Origin: an uncultured bacterium
GTDB taxonomy: Bacteria; Cyanobacteriota; Vampirovibrionia; Gastranaerophilales; Gastranaerophilaceae
DNA: 20,531 bases
Assembly: GCA_905211505.1 (NCBI GenBank)
Contig: CAJMAX010000015.1
Location: forward strand, 1-20,531
Reading direction: 5' to 3'
The position numbers and the translations under genes were made by a program. Shown piece by piece: positions 1 to 7,015 of this stretch; the first letter of the stretch is position 1, and every line of letters starts with the position of its first letter. Under the pieces are notes generated by a model, which did not search any database, was not told the DNA's origin, and was given only the letters and a program-made list of their open reading frames with translations.

Positions 1-328
1 CAAAAACTTCTAAACCAACAAGCTCATCAATTAGGAATTCATCTTCTGCTAGAGTTTGCCTTATCATTTCTTCTTCAACGAATAATAATTCTCCTTTGTA
101 AGGAAGAATTTCATTTATAGAATCAATTCCTGAAAATTTAACAATAAGAAAATTTTTATTTGCACGCACAGAAGAAATTCCTAAATTTACATAATTATTT
201 TCTTTCTTCAAAAAAACATGCTTTAAAGACAAGAAAAAATCCTGCTGATTTTTAGAATATCCAACCTTTGCTTCGCCATTAATTCCATGAAAGTTAAGAA
301 TTTTTCCAACTGAAATATACTTTGACAT
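1..328 (-). CDS. rimM: Ribosome maturation factor RimM, N-terminal part (cut by window edge)
   Basis: My own translation of the minus strand from the ATG at 328-326 gives an open frame running to the window edge (109 codons, 3' end missing). It begins MSKYISVGKILNFHGINGEA, matching the RimM N-terminal signature VGKI..xHGIxGE, and later has EDEFLIDELVGLEVF, matching the conserved end of the RimM barrel domain and the linker to the PRC domain. RimM binds ribosomal protein S19 and helps mature the 30S subunit head. The start codon shares one base with the upstream gene's stop (TAATG), so translation is probably coupled. The usual neighbours (rpsP, trmD, rplS) would lie outside the window. Identity is secure; the C-terminal PRC domain cannot be seen. 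Confidence 0.88.
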   Translation of the reverse strand, partial: MSKYISVGKILNFHGINGEAKVGYSKNQQDFFLSLKHVFLKKENNYVNLGISSVRANKNFLIVKFSGIDSINEILPYKGELLFVEEEMIRQTLAEDEFLIDELVGLEVF

Positions 329-1485
329 TACTGCTCATCCAGAGTTTCTTCTTCAACTTTTTTAGGTTTTCTGCCTCTTTTTTTCTTTGGAGCTTCTTCC
401 TGTTCTTCTACAGCAACAGCCACTGGTTCAGATTCAGGTTCCTGAGCTTTTTCTGCGGCCTTTTCAGAAGCTTTTTTAGATGTTTTTTTAGTTTTAGCCG
501 GTTCTTTTGCTTCAGAAACCTCAGCTTCAGTTTTTTGTTTTTTAAATTCTTCCGGAGCATCGGCTCTGTCCTGATTCCATCTTTCCATACCCATTTGAGC
601 ACGAACAAGACCTATACCGACATGGACTCTCCATTCATCCATTTTCAATTGAGCTGCAATTATCTTATGACAGCCGATTGGAGGTAATGGTAGAAGTGGT
701 TCATATAACATCTTAATAGCATTTAACTGATCCGGAGTTATTGCCAGCTTACGTTTAGGGAACGGTAACTTCGGCAGCATCATTTTTTGTCTGACAAGAT
801 TAATTCCGAAAAATACTTTTCTTGGTTCCAAACCAATTTTTTCACCAATAACTTCGTGAGCATCAGGATTTGGTAATGGAAGCATCAACTTATAAAGCAA
901 TTCTATTTGTTCCAATTGTTCTCTGCTAACCAGCAACTGCTTCGGAGCCTTACTGCGATTATTCATTGGACGTCTATTGTTGTTAAAGCGAGAATTTTGA
1001 GGACGTCTTTGCTGGAATCCGCCAGTTCTATTATTGTTATAAGGTCGATTATTGCTATAACCTCCCTGACGATTATCCCTGTTATAAGACGGTCTGTTAT
1101 TGCTATAACCACCTTGACGATTATCTCTATTATAACCTGTGCGATTGTTATTATACCCGCCACTAGGCCTGTTATAATTATTATAGCCGCCATGCTGAGG
1201 TCTTGAATACCCGCTATTATAAGATCTTTGCTGCGGTCTGTTATAAGGTCTTGGATTTTCTTCTCCACCGCTTGAATAACTGCTATAAAATTGTGGTTTA
1301 TCTTCAGTTGAATAACTTCCAACTTGTTCTGTCGGCTGAGTTGATGGAGCCTGAACTCCTTCTTGAGAATCAGGGGAATTTACCATCATTTTCTTATCCG
1401 GATACAAACAATCCGGGCATATCACCCTTTTAGGGTTCTTTGTTTCAAACTCACGACCGCACTTAATGCACTTGTTTACATACAT
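328..1485 (-). CDS. Zinc-ribbon, Asn/Gly/Arg/Tyr-rich protein with duplicated motif, coupled to rimM
   Basis: A 385-residue protein of unknown function. Visible parts: a zinc ribbon at the N-terminus (Cys6, Cys9, Cys23, Cys26); a low-complexity stretch (about 75-178) rich in Tyr, Asn, Arg and Gly with repeated NRDNRQGGYSNNRP; two related copies of a roughly 60-residue unit (about 180-240 and 243-302) sharing QL..I..LY..(M/L)LPLP....H..I and GI.LVR..M; and a Lys/Glu/Ala-rich tail with RGRKP, the AT-hook core. RGG-like tracts and zinc ribbons are common in RNA-binding proteins, and the stop overlaps the rimM start (TAATG), so a role in RNA or ribosome assembly is a reasonable inference, not shown. 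The start is supported by AAGAGG at 1499-1494, eight bases upstream. A promoter lies just after dtd. Confidence 0.85.
   Translation of the reverse strand: MYVNKCIKCGREFETKNPKRVICPDCLYPDKKMMVNSPDSQEGVQAPSTQPTEQVGSYSTEDKPQFYSSYSSGGEENPRPYNRPQQRSYNSGYSRPQHGGYNNYNRPSGGYNNNRTGYNRDNRQGGYSNNRPSYNRDNRQGGYSNNRPYNNNRTGGFQQRRPQNSRFNNNRRPMNNRSKAPKQLLVSREQLEQIELLYKLMLPLPNPDAHEVIGEKIGLEPRKVFFGINLVRQKMMLPKLPFPKRKLAITPDQLNAIKMLYEPLLPLPPIGCHKIIAAQLKMDEWRVHVGIGLVRAQMGMERWNQDRADAPEEFKKQKTEAEVSEAKEPAKTKKTSKKASEKAAEKAQEPESEPVAVAVEEQEEAPKKKRGRKPKKVEEETLDEQ
1051..1146. repeat. Two tandem 48-bp units inside the low-complexity coding region
   Basis: Position 1051 (attgctataacc) recurs at 1099 with the same following sequence (cctccctgacgattat versus accttgacgattat), giving a 48-bp period. 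The units differ at a few mostly synonymous positions and encode the repeated NRDNRQGGYSNNRP segment, so this is an in-frame coding tandem duplication, not a CRISPR or other noncoding repeat. Shorter degenerate copies of the Tyr-Asn-Arg unit flank it. Confidence 0.8.
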
Positions 1486-1594
1486 AATAAAAGCCTCTTA
1501 ATTGATAAAAAATAACTCATAAAATAAAATTTAAGGTAATAATCATCCTCACAGTATAAATCGATATAAAATAAAAATACTAACTTATAGGTAT

Positions 1595-1623
1595 ATTTTA
1601 ACATAGATTAAAAATAATGGCAA
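1595..1623 (-). promoter_or_regulatory. Sigma-70-type promoter for the zinc-ribbon/rimM transcript
   Basis: On the minus strand TTGCCA (1623-1618) and TAAAAT (1600-1595) are separated by 17 bp, and TG sits one base upstream of the -10 (extended -10). It starts just past the dtd stop at 1637 and would give a leader of roughly 100 bases before the ATG at 1485. No riboswitch or strong hairpin was recognised in that leader. Confidence 0.55.
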
Positions 1624-1636
1624 GTATTACACCAAA

Positions 1637-2074
1637 CTATTTTTCAATCCAAAAGGTTACAGGCCCGTTATTTACAAGTTCAACGTCCATCATAGCCCCA
1701 AAAACACCCGTTTTTACAGGAACTTCATACTCCTTAATTTTTCCAATAAAATACTCATACAATTCATTTGCTACTTGATGTGAAGCCGACTTATCAAAAC
1801 TTGGCCTTGTACCCTTTTTACAATCACCGCAAAGAGTAAATTGAGATACAATAAGCATTTCGCCGGATACATCCTGCAGTGAAAAGTTCATTTTTTCATT
1901 TTCATCTTCAAAAATTCGAAGCCGCACAATTTTATCCGCTAATTTGTCAGCATTTTCAGTTGTATCAGATTTTTCCACACCAAGAAAAACTAAAAGACCT
2001 TTACCTATTTGTGAACACAACGCACCATCTATCGTCACAGAAGCTCTTTTAACTCTTTGAATTAATGCTTTCAT
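1637..2074 (-). CDS. dtd: D-aminoacyl-tRNA deacylase
   Basis: A 145-residue protein, the usual length for bacterial DTD. It removes D-amino acids (and glycine mischarged on tRNA-Ala) from tRNA and so proofreads chirality. Family motifs are clear: MKALIQRVKRASVTIDG at the N-terminus, SQFTL at 77-81, and NNGPVT at 135-140, which holds the Gly-cisPro dipeptide (Gly137-Pro138) that excludes L-aminoacyl substrates. The usual SQFTLYAD is SQFTLCGD here. The start ATG shares its A with the thyX stop (TAATG), so it is probably translated by coupling; no independent ribosome binding site is needed. Confidence 0.95.
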   Translation of the reverse strand: MKALIQRVKRASVTIDGALCSQIGKGLLVFLGVEKSDTTENADKLADKIVRLRIFEDENEKMNFSLQDVSGEMLIVSQFTLCGDCKKGTRPSFDKSASHQVANELYEYFIGKIKEYEVPVKTGVFGAMMDVELVNNGPVTFWIEK

Positions 2075-2790
2075 TATCTATTCGCCTTTGAAAATAATTC
2101 ATCTTTTGTAATTTTTCGACCGCAAGATTTATCTTCATCACAGAACCCGAGTCTTTCACACTTTGGAACAAGATATTCTTTAAGCCATGGTTCTTGTGCA
2201 ATCAATTCATCACACATAGCTTTAACCATACATCTGATTTCGTATTGAGCCCTTGTACAAAGTCTCAAGTTTGCAAGGTGAATCATTTCTCTAAGATTCA
2301 AACTTGCAACAAGAGAACTTGCTGCAGCATTTGGCATAACAAAACGCGCGTCTTCTGCTGGAATCCCGGCATCAACAAATTCCTGATACTGGTCAGAAAT
2401 CTTACCCATAAATGACACAAATTTCTCTTTAAGTTCTGGATTTTTATCAATCGTTGGAGGAATTATATAATCAAATTGCCCTTTTTCTTTAACATATCTT
2501 TGCGATTTTTGAGAAAAAGACATGTGACGGTGTCGAACTAATTGATGTGTACATGCCCTTGATACATTTGAAATTGCAAAACTAACTTGAATATGCTCAA
2601 TTGTAGAATAATGTCCTGAACCAATAACCCTTTTAATAAGTTTCAACATTTTTTCTTCTTCTGCGGCATTTTCATATATATTAATAGGATAATCCGCACT
2701 GTAGCATGTCCTGCAAGCAGTATAAATAGTTTTTAACATATTATCCGGTTTTGATATCAAATTAACAACCGGTTTATTATTCCCTTCCAT
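2074..2790 (-). CDS. thyX: Flavin-dependent thymidylate synthase ThyX
   Basis: A 238-residue FAD-dependent enzyme that methylates dUMP to dTMP using methylenetetrahydrofolate and NADPH, replacing the ThyA/DHFR route. The diagnostic RHRx7S signature is present: Arg86-His87-Arg88 with Ser96 (RHRHMSFSQKSQRY). SGHYSTIEH (58-66) is also a typical ThyX segment. The ATG at 2790 has GAAAGGTG about seven bases upstream. The gene is followed by dtd with a one-base overlap and preceded, on the same strand, by rpmE plus its terminator, so thyX-dtd probably forms its own transcript. Confidence 0.96.
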   Translation of the reverse strand: MEGNNKPVVNLISKPDNMLKTIYTACRTCYSADYPINIYENAAEEEKMLKLIKRVIGSGHYSTIEHIQVSFAISNVSRACTHQLVRHRHMSFSQKSQRYVKEKGQFDYIIPPTIDKNPELKEKFVSFMGKISDQYQEFVDAGIPAEDARFVMPNAAASSLVASLNLREMIHLANLRLCTRAQYEIRCMVKAMCDELIAQEPWLKEYLVPKCERLGFCDEDKSCGRKITKDELFSKANR

Positions 2791-2870
2791 AACGATTCAC
2801 CTTTCTTATCCATATATAAAGATAACGCATGCTCAATACAAATTGCAAATTTTTGACATAATTGTAACTT

Positions 2871-2903
2871 ATAAAAACAAACGCCGTACTTTACAGTACA
2901 GCG
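2871..2903 (-). terminator. Rho-independent terminator after rpmE
   Basis: On the minus strand CGCTGTACT (2903-2895), loop GTAA, AGTACGGCG (2890-2882) form a 9-bp stem with one G-T wobble, followed by TTTGTTTTTAT. It lies 29 bases past the rpmE stop and ends that transcript before thyX. Confidence 0.8.
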
Positions 2904-2931
2904 CTTATTAAAATTTATTACAAAACTGCAA

Positions 2932-3135
2932 TTAATTTTTCTTACCGTATCTTTTGTTGAATCTTTCAACTCTACCTTCAGAGTCAAGAATTTTTTGCTG
3001 ACCTGTATAGAATGGGTGACAATTGTTACAAATTTCAACTGTCAAACCTTCAACTACAGAACCTGTTTCGATTTCATTTCCACAAACACATTTAATTGTA
3101 GTTTTCTTATAATCAGGATGAATTCCTTTTTTCAT
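2932..3135 (-). CDS. rpmE: 50S ribosomal protein L31, zinc-binding (C+) type
   Basis: A 67-residue protein with the L31 pattern MKKGIHPDY, Cys16-V-Cys18, then C36-NN-C39-HPFYTG and the basic end RFNKRYGKK. The four cysteines mark the zinc-containing form, which is a zinc store in many bacteria and is often replaced by a Cys-free paralogue under zinc limitation. AAGAGG (3146-3141) precedes the ATG at 3135 by five bases. It has its own candidate promoter and a strong terminator, so it is probably monocistronic. Confidence 0.96.
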   Translation of the reverse strand: MKKGIHPDYKKTTIKCVCGNEIETGSVVEGLTVEICNNCHPFYTGQQKILDSEGRVERFNKRYGKKN

Positions 3136-3200
3136 TTTTACCTCTTTCTTTCAAGATTCCAAACTTGAATAATTGATTATTTACATTCGACTAATAAAAT

Positions 3201-3227
3201 ATTATAACAGTGAATATTTAAAATCAA
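3201..3227 (-). promoter_or_regulatory. Candidate promoter for rpmE
   Basis: A perfect -10 TATAAT (3206-3201, minus strand) lies about 65 bases upstream of the rpmE ATG. The best -35 match, TTGATT (3227-3222), has a short 15-bp spacer, so the -10 is convincing and the -35 is weak. Confidence 0.4.
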
Positions 3228-3249
3228 GTCTTTATTACAATAATTAACC

Positions 3250-3591
3250 CTACCACTTTTTAAAAATAAAAAACACAGCAAGAATAATAAAGCAAAAACC
3301 AACTAAATAATTCCATTTAAACTGTTCTTTTAAATAAAAAACAGAAAAGAAGCTAAAAACAACTAAAGTGATAACTTCTTGTATTGTTTTTAATTGAGCC
3401 GCATTGTACATACCATATCCGATTCTGTTAGCAGGGACCTGAAAACAATATTCAAAAAGCGCAATTCCCCAGCTGACAAGAATAACCAGCCATAATGCGC
3501 TGCTTTTGAATTTCAAATGTCCATACCATGCGAATGTCATAAAAATATTTGAAATTAATAATAAAACTATAGGAGTTACTGCCTTTATCAT
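3250..3591 (-). CDS. DUF486/DMT-family small membrane protein
   Basis: A 113-residue integral membrane protein with about four hydrophobic helices. It matches the DUF486 family (small relatives of drug/metabolite transporters) through FMTFAWYGHLKFK, VSWGIALFEYCFQVPANRIG, QLKTIQEVITLVVF and KWNYLVGF. The substrate is unknown; the small size suggests it works as an oligomer. The frame is open further upstream to an ATG at 3663, but the ATG at 3591 is preferred: AAAGGA lies nine bases before it, the product then has the family's usual length and begins MIKAVTPIVLL, and the upstream ATG would overlap the tRNA promoter and has no ribosome binding site. Confidence 0.88.
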   Translation of the reverse strand: MIKAVTPIVLLLISNIFMTFAWYGHLKFKSSALWLVILVSWGIALFEYCFQVPANRIGYGMYNAAQLKTIQEVITLVVFSFFSVFYLKEQFKWNYLVGFCFIILAVFFIFKKW

Positions 3592-3631
3592 ATCTTTAAA
3601 TCCTTTGCTATAACTGCTTTTGACAAAAAAA

Positions 3632-3660
3632 ATTATATACCAAACAAAAATGCTTGACAG
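3632..3660 (-). promoter_or_regulatory. Candidate promoter for the DUF486 gene, overlapping the tRNA promoter
   Basis: On the minus strand CTGTCA (3660-3655) and TATAAT (3637-3632) are 17 bp apart. The -35 hexamer occupies nearly the same bases as the plus-strand -35 of the tRNA promoter, so the two promoters are divergent and mutually overlapping. Confidence 0.4.
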
Positions 3661-3682
3661 CAAATTTTTTTTTGCTTATAAT
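3654..3682 (+). promoter_or_regulatory. Consensus sigma-70 promoter for the tRNA cluster
   Basis: TTGACA (3654-3659), a 17-bp spacer and TATAAT (3677-3682) match the consensus perfectly. Transcription would start near 3689, about ten bases before the first tRNA, as expected for a strongly expressed stable-RNA operon. Confidence 0.9.
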
Positions 3683-3699
3683 GAATTACACAAGCACAC

Positions 3700-3772
3700 G
3701 CCGGTATAGCTCAATTGGCAGAGCAACGGTTTTGTAAACCGTAGGTTGTAGGTTCGAGTCCCATTACCGGCT
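3700..3772 (+). tRNA. tRNA-Thr (anticodon TGT)
   Basis: A 73-base cloverleaf. The acceptor stem GCCGGTA pairs with TACCGGC; the anticodon stem ACGGT/ACCGT encloses TTTGTAA with anticodon TGT; the T arm carries GGTTCGAGTCC. The 3' CCA is not encoded. It reads ACA-type threonine codons. Confidence 0.97.
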
Positions 3773-3893
3773 TTTTTACTGAAAAATTGAGCCGATGCAA
3801 GTCTTTCAAAAGAAAGTAAAGCAGACTTTAAAATAAAGAAAGCTAAAACCCAAAGAGGTACTTGCCAATGACTCTCAGTAAAATACAACTCAA

Positions 3894-3965
<72 letters not shown>

Positions 3966-4007
3966 AATTTTAAGCCTAAGGTGAGCAAGATAATGAAAAT
4001 TAAATAC

Positions 4008-4090
<83 letters not shown>

Positions 4091-4097
4091 AACTTTT

Positions 4098-4127
4098 AAA
4101 AGGAACTTTAGCCAAGTTCCTTTTTTT
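4098..4127 (+). terminator. Terminator of the tRNA cluster
   Basis: AAAAGGAACTT (4098-4108), loop TAGCC, AAGTTCCTTTT (4114-4124) is an 11-bp perfect stem running into a T tract. It lies between the convergent tRNA cluster and the minus-strand gene ending at 4154, and may work weakly in both directions. Confidence 0.9.
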
Positions 4128-4153
4128 AATGCAAATTTTAAATACTTGATTTT

Positions 4154-4924
4154 CTAAATTTTAATTTGTGCCCTAATTTGATTTAAGGTATCTTTTAAAA
4201 AAGCTTTTAATATTTCTATCTTCTCCTGAAATTTATATGCTTCACCCGTATCACAAGTAAACTTTTCGTGTATCAAATCTAAATGGTCATCTTGAATTCT
4301 GTCATAATATTTTGCACCCTCTTTATACGCATGTAACTCTTCTGTTAAACGATATCTACATGATTGTAAAAAATCTACTTTTTCATTATCAGAAAGTCTT
4401 TTTAAAAAGTCAGGTAAAATGTCATGCTTCAACGCATTTAAATCGACATTTTTATTATACAAATACTCATTATAAAAAGGATCAGACTTTTCGCACAAAT
4501 TCTTCTCAAATTTAACTATCATCCGACGAGTATGCTTTGGATTTACTATTGAAAAGAAGAAGTGAAAAGCTTCATGCATAAAAATATTTGTATCATTTAA
4601 TGAAAGACTTTTATCATACCTGTTTAATGGCAAATAAATATTAAATCTATCTGCTTCACCTTGATTTTTTGGGTTTACGCCTAAAAATGTATTCCCGACA
4701 AAAGGTTCATCTGTTGAATCAAATATCTTCAAAATAATTTTGTTGCCTGTTATATTTTTAAGATGTCTTTCAAAAATATCAGGCATCACCTCTTTTGTGT
4801 TAAATTCCCTGGTTATATTCGAATAAAATTTCTCATTTAAAGATTTTGCAAGATTAATTCTCTGCTCATAAGAACCTTTAACAGTATTGAGCGGAAACTT
4901 TGCGGTAGACATTAGTTTAATCAT
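4154..4924 (-). CDS. Putative zinc metallopeptidase (HExxH), unknown family
   Basis: A 256-residue protein not assigned to a named family. Residues 113-124 (NIFMHEAFHFFF) contain an HExxH zinc-peptidase motif, His117-Glu118-x-x-His121, in a hydrophobic helix as in active enzymes. About 75 residues later LTEELHAYKEGAKY (193-206) offers Glu195 or Glu196 as a third zinc ligand, the spacing and look of a gluzincin-type fold. No signal peptide or membrane helix is visible, so it appears cytosolic or leaves by a leaderless route. The start is uncertain: ATG at 4924 or 4912, neither with a good ribosome binding site. The next gene upstream on the same strand is the ADP-ribosyltransferase-like gene, with 189 bases between. 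HExxH can arise by chance, but here its context is convincing. Confidence 0.65.
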   Translation of the reverse strand: MIKLMSTAKFPLNTVKGSYEQRINLAKSLNEKFYSNITREFNTKEVMPDIFERHLKNITGNKIILKIFDSTDEPFVGNTFLGVNPKNQGEADRFNIYLPLNRYDKSLSLNDTNIFMHEAFHFFFSIVNPKHTRRMIVKFEKNLCEKSDPFYNEYLYNKNVDLNALKHDILPDFLKRLSDNEKVDFLQSCRYRLTEELHAYKEGAKYYDRIQDDHLDLIHEKFTCDTGEAYKFQEKIEILKAFLKDTLNQIRAQIKI

Positions 4925-5113
4925 ATTCTAATTAATGCAAAACAGAATAAAGTTTGCTAGTAAACTTTATTAACAAACCTGCAAAACTTCTCCTCCAGCT
5001 AAAAAACAACAATATTAAAATACAAAATTCTACTTTTAGCTTACAAACTCCCCGCCGAACAAACTAAACCATACAAGTTAAACGTCGATTGCAATACCTA
5101 TTAGCAAATATTT

Positions 5114-5971
5114 TTACACTATTAATTCTGCTTCGATATAGCCACCCTTACCGTGCCTGTTTGTTATTAAAATTTTTGAACCTTTATCGAGAACAAGTTC
5201 GTTTTCTAACATTTGGGGCTGAACAATACGACCGGCAGAAATATTATCCATATCAAGATATTTAGTACCTTCTTTAACTCTCAATTTTAATTTATGATTA
5301 AAGTTTTTAAAGTTTAAGAATTGATATGTACTACGTTTCTTCGTTGCTACGGATAAAAATGATGGTTCGGTATAAATCATTCCATCTTGCGGCATTGATA
5401 AAATTTCTTTCAACGCTTTAGAATCAAGAGCCCGATAAACAATACTATCTTCTTTCATTGTACTTGTTTTTGCATTGTCTTTGAATAAATCAGAGATAAT
5501 TTTAACATTTTTAGCCACTTCTGCTTCATTTTTTACAGGTTCAGTATAACGCAGATATTTATGTATATTCTTAGAATCTCTTTTATAATACTGAATAGCC
5601 TTGGTTTCAGACGGGGTGTATTTATTAATTATATTTCCAAACTTATCATAAATAAACACTTCCCTACTTTTACAATCGTATAACTTAAATCCAGCAAAAT
5701 TTTTAGATTTATCATAATTTATTGCAGCATAGTGAGAATAATTTTCGCCAAAAGCGATTCCGGAAGAATTCTTCCCCTCAAAAACAGAATAATGACGAGG
5801 TTTTATTCTGAAAAATTGTCTTGCCGAATAGAAACTTCCTACATCTTCAACGGGTCTTGCTATAGCAATATCTTTCCCAATAGCAGCTCGAATTACACCT
5901 TTAGCCTTTGATGTATTCAATCGGCATGCTCTATATGAACTTATTAATTTATTAAATATCTTTAATCCCAT
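5114..5971 (-). CDS. ADP-ribosyltransferase-like protein (R-S-ExE pattern)
   Basis: A 285-residue protein whose C-terminal half fits the arginine-specific ADP-ribosyltransferase exoenzyme fold (R-S-E class). Arg180 lies in SIVYRALDS (motif I); YTEPSFLSVAT (200-210) resembles the core S-x-S strand (Ser207); and Glu256-Asn-Glu258 in MLENELVLDKGSKILI gives the ExE catalytic motif followed by the usual strand. The N-terminal half (about 1-165) is not recognised and has no signal peptide. The ATG at 5971 is chosen over an in-frame TTG at 6019, although its ribosome binding site (AGGGA, about 14 bases away) is distant. Target and toxicity are inference; motif II lacks the textbook STS. No immunity gene is evident next to it. 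Confidence 0.65.
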   Translation of the reverse strand: MGLKIFNKLISSYRACRLNTSKAKGVIRAAIGKDIAIARPVEDVGSFYSARQFFRIKPRHYSVFEGKNSSGIAFGENYSHYAAINYDKSKNFAGFKLYDCKSREVFIYDKFGNIINKYTPSETKAIQYYKRDSKNIHKYLRYTEPVKNEAEVAKNVKIISDLFKDNAKTSTMKEDSIVYRALDSKALKEILSMPQDGMIYTEPSFLSVATKKRSTYQFLNFKNFNHKLKLRVKEGTKYLDMDNISAGRIVQPQMLENELVLDKGSKILITNRHGKGGYIEAELIV

Positions 5972-6128
5972 ATATAAATAAATTTCCCTACTACTAATAT
6001 CAAGGATTTTTATTTTCAAAATTTGACTTTTTCTTAAAACTTTCTAAATTTATCTTTACAATTAAGTAAAAAAACAAAACACAGAGGCATTCTTCCTGTT
6101 TATTGTATATAATCGAAACGAACTTCTA

Positions 6129-6965
6129 CTATATTAAATCTGTTACAAACTCACAATCCACATCTCGACATTCAGAATTCAAAGCTCCGATAACAACATC
6201 TTTATTTTTACCATGATAATCGCTTCCTCCGGAGATAAATAAATTATATTTTTTTGCACATCCAACTAGAAAATCAATTTCATCTAGCGAATATCTGGAA
6301 TAATAACATTCCAGACCTTTAATTCCATTTGCAAGCATTACCTCTAATTTAGGAAAAAACTCATCAGCAGTTAAATGAAATTCCCCCTCTCCACCTAATG
6401 GATGCGCCCAAACAGGAACGCCACCTGATTGTTTTATCACATCTATAGCCTCATGCCCGTCAAATCTTGAATTACCGGTTTTACAATCATCCAGATACTT
6501 TTTCATTGCAGAAATATTATCACTTGCTAACCCCCGATTAACCAAAATATTTGCTATATGAATTTTTACAACACTATTTCTTGAATACAACCATTCCAAT
6601 TCGTCTTTTGTTAATTGTATATTCCAAACATTTTTTAGATGTTCTATTCTTTTTTCCAATTTATTACGGCGTAATTCTTTACCTTTCAAAATAAGCTGTT
6701 TCAAACTTTTATTATTTACATCGCAATTATAACCCAGAATATGACATTTGACAGAATCAGCAAGACAGGTCAATTCTATCCCCGGTACAAAACGAATATT
6801 TGAAGGAATATATTTAACGATTTCCAGACATCCCTCATTTGTGTCGTGATCTGTAAGCGCAAAGATATCAATCCCTGCATTTAGAACATTAGCAACTAAA
6901 TCTTTTACAGTATCACTACCATCTGAATATGTACTATGTAAATGTAAATCTGCCTTTAATACCAT
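6129..6965 (-). CDS. PHP-domain phosphoesterase (RNase AM / nucleoside bisphosphate phosphatase type)
   Basis: A 278-residue PHP protein with every metal-binding motif: DLHLHS (Asp6, His8, His10), TDHD (His40, Asp41), PGIE (Glu64), His75 in CHILGY, His136, WAHP (His188), and GSDYHG (Asp249, His251). Length and motif order fit the YciV/TrpH group, whose characterised members remove the 5' phosphate from 3',5'-nucleotides and degrade RNA 5'-3'; the exact substrate here is inferred. It starts 50 bases after the MlaA-hydrolase gene on the same strand, so the two are probably cotranscribed. No Shine-Dalgarno is seen; an AT-only palindrome sits four bases upstream of the ATG. Confidence 0.88.
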   Translation of the reverse strand: MVLKADLHLHSTYSDGSDTVKDLVANVLNAGIDIFALTDHDTNEGCLEIVKYIPSNIRFVPGIELTCLADSVKCHILGYNCDVNNKSLKQLILKGKELRRNKLEKRIEHLKNVWNIQLTKDELEWLYSRNSVVKIHIANILVNRGLASDNISAMKKYLDDCKTGNSRFDGHEAIDVIKQSGGVPVWAHPLGGEGEFHLTADEFFPKLEVMLANGIKGLECYYSRYSLDEIDFLVGCAKKYNLFISGGSDYHGKNKDVVIGALNSECRDVDCEFVTDLI

Positions 6966-6968
6966 AAT

Positions 6969-6993
6969 TATATTTTATTACAAATAAAATATA
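6969..6993. repeat. AT-only 11-bp palindrome just before the PHP gene
   Basis: TATATTTTATT (6969-6979), spacer ACA, AATAAAATATA (6983-6993) is a perfect inverted repeat in the 50-base gap between the MlaA-hydrolase stop and the PHP start. In mRNA it would form a hairpin ending about four bases before the ATG, where a ribosome binding site is expected and none is seen. It could affect translation or mRNA stability, or be chance in AT-rich DNA. Confidence 0.5.
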
Positions 6994-7015
6994 GTTTTAT
7001 GGATTTATAAAAATA

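Noticed and set aside
1051..1146. Tandem 48-bp units resembling a CRISPR-like repeat
   Set aside because: The units are directly adjacent without spacers and keep the reading frame of the zinc-ribbon protein.
907..1322. Open frames on both strands within the Asn/Gly/Arg-rich region
   Set aside because: They are shadows of the tandem-repeated coding sequence in other frames, with Ile-rich low-complexity products and no ribosome binding sites.
3592..3663. Longer N-terminus for the DUF486 protein
   Set aside because: The extra residues lie over the tRNA promoter, lack a ribosome binding site and exceed the family's normal length.
3773..3893. Weak AAGTCT/AGACTT inverted repeat between the two tRNA-Thr genes
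   Set aside because: Short arms and a long loop; no evidence for a distinct RNA or a terminator, so it is treated as a processed spacer.
5972..6019. Upstream TTG start for the ADP-ribosyltransferase-like gene
   Set aside because: TTG has no ribosome binding site, and the added 16 residues give no signal peptide; the ATG at 5971 is a better though not strong start.
6070..6100. Possible terminator after the PHP gene (ACAGG.../...CTCTGT then T-rich)
   Set aside because: The stem is only about five pairs with a bulge, so it was not called a terminator despite the T-rich tail.
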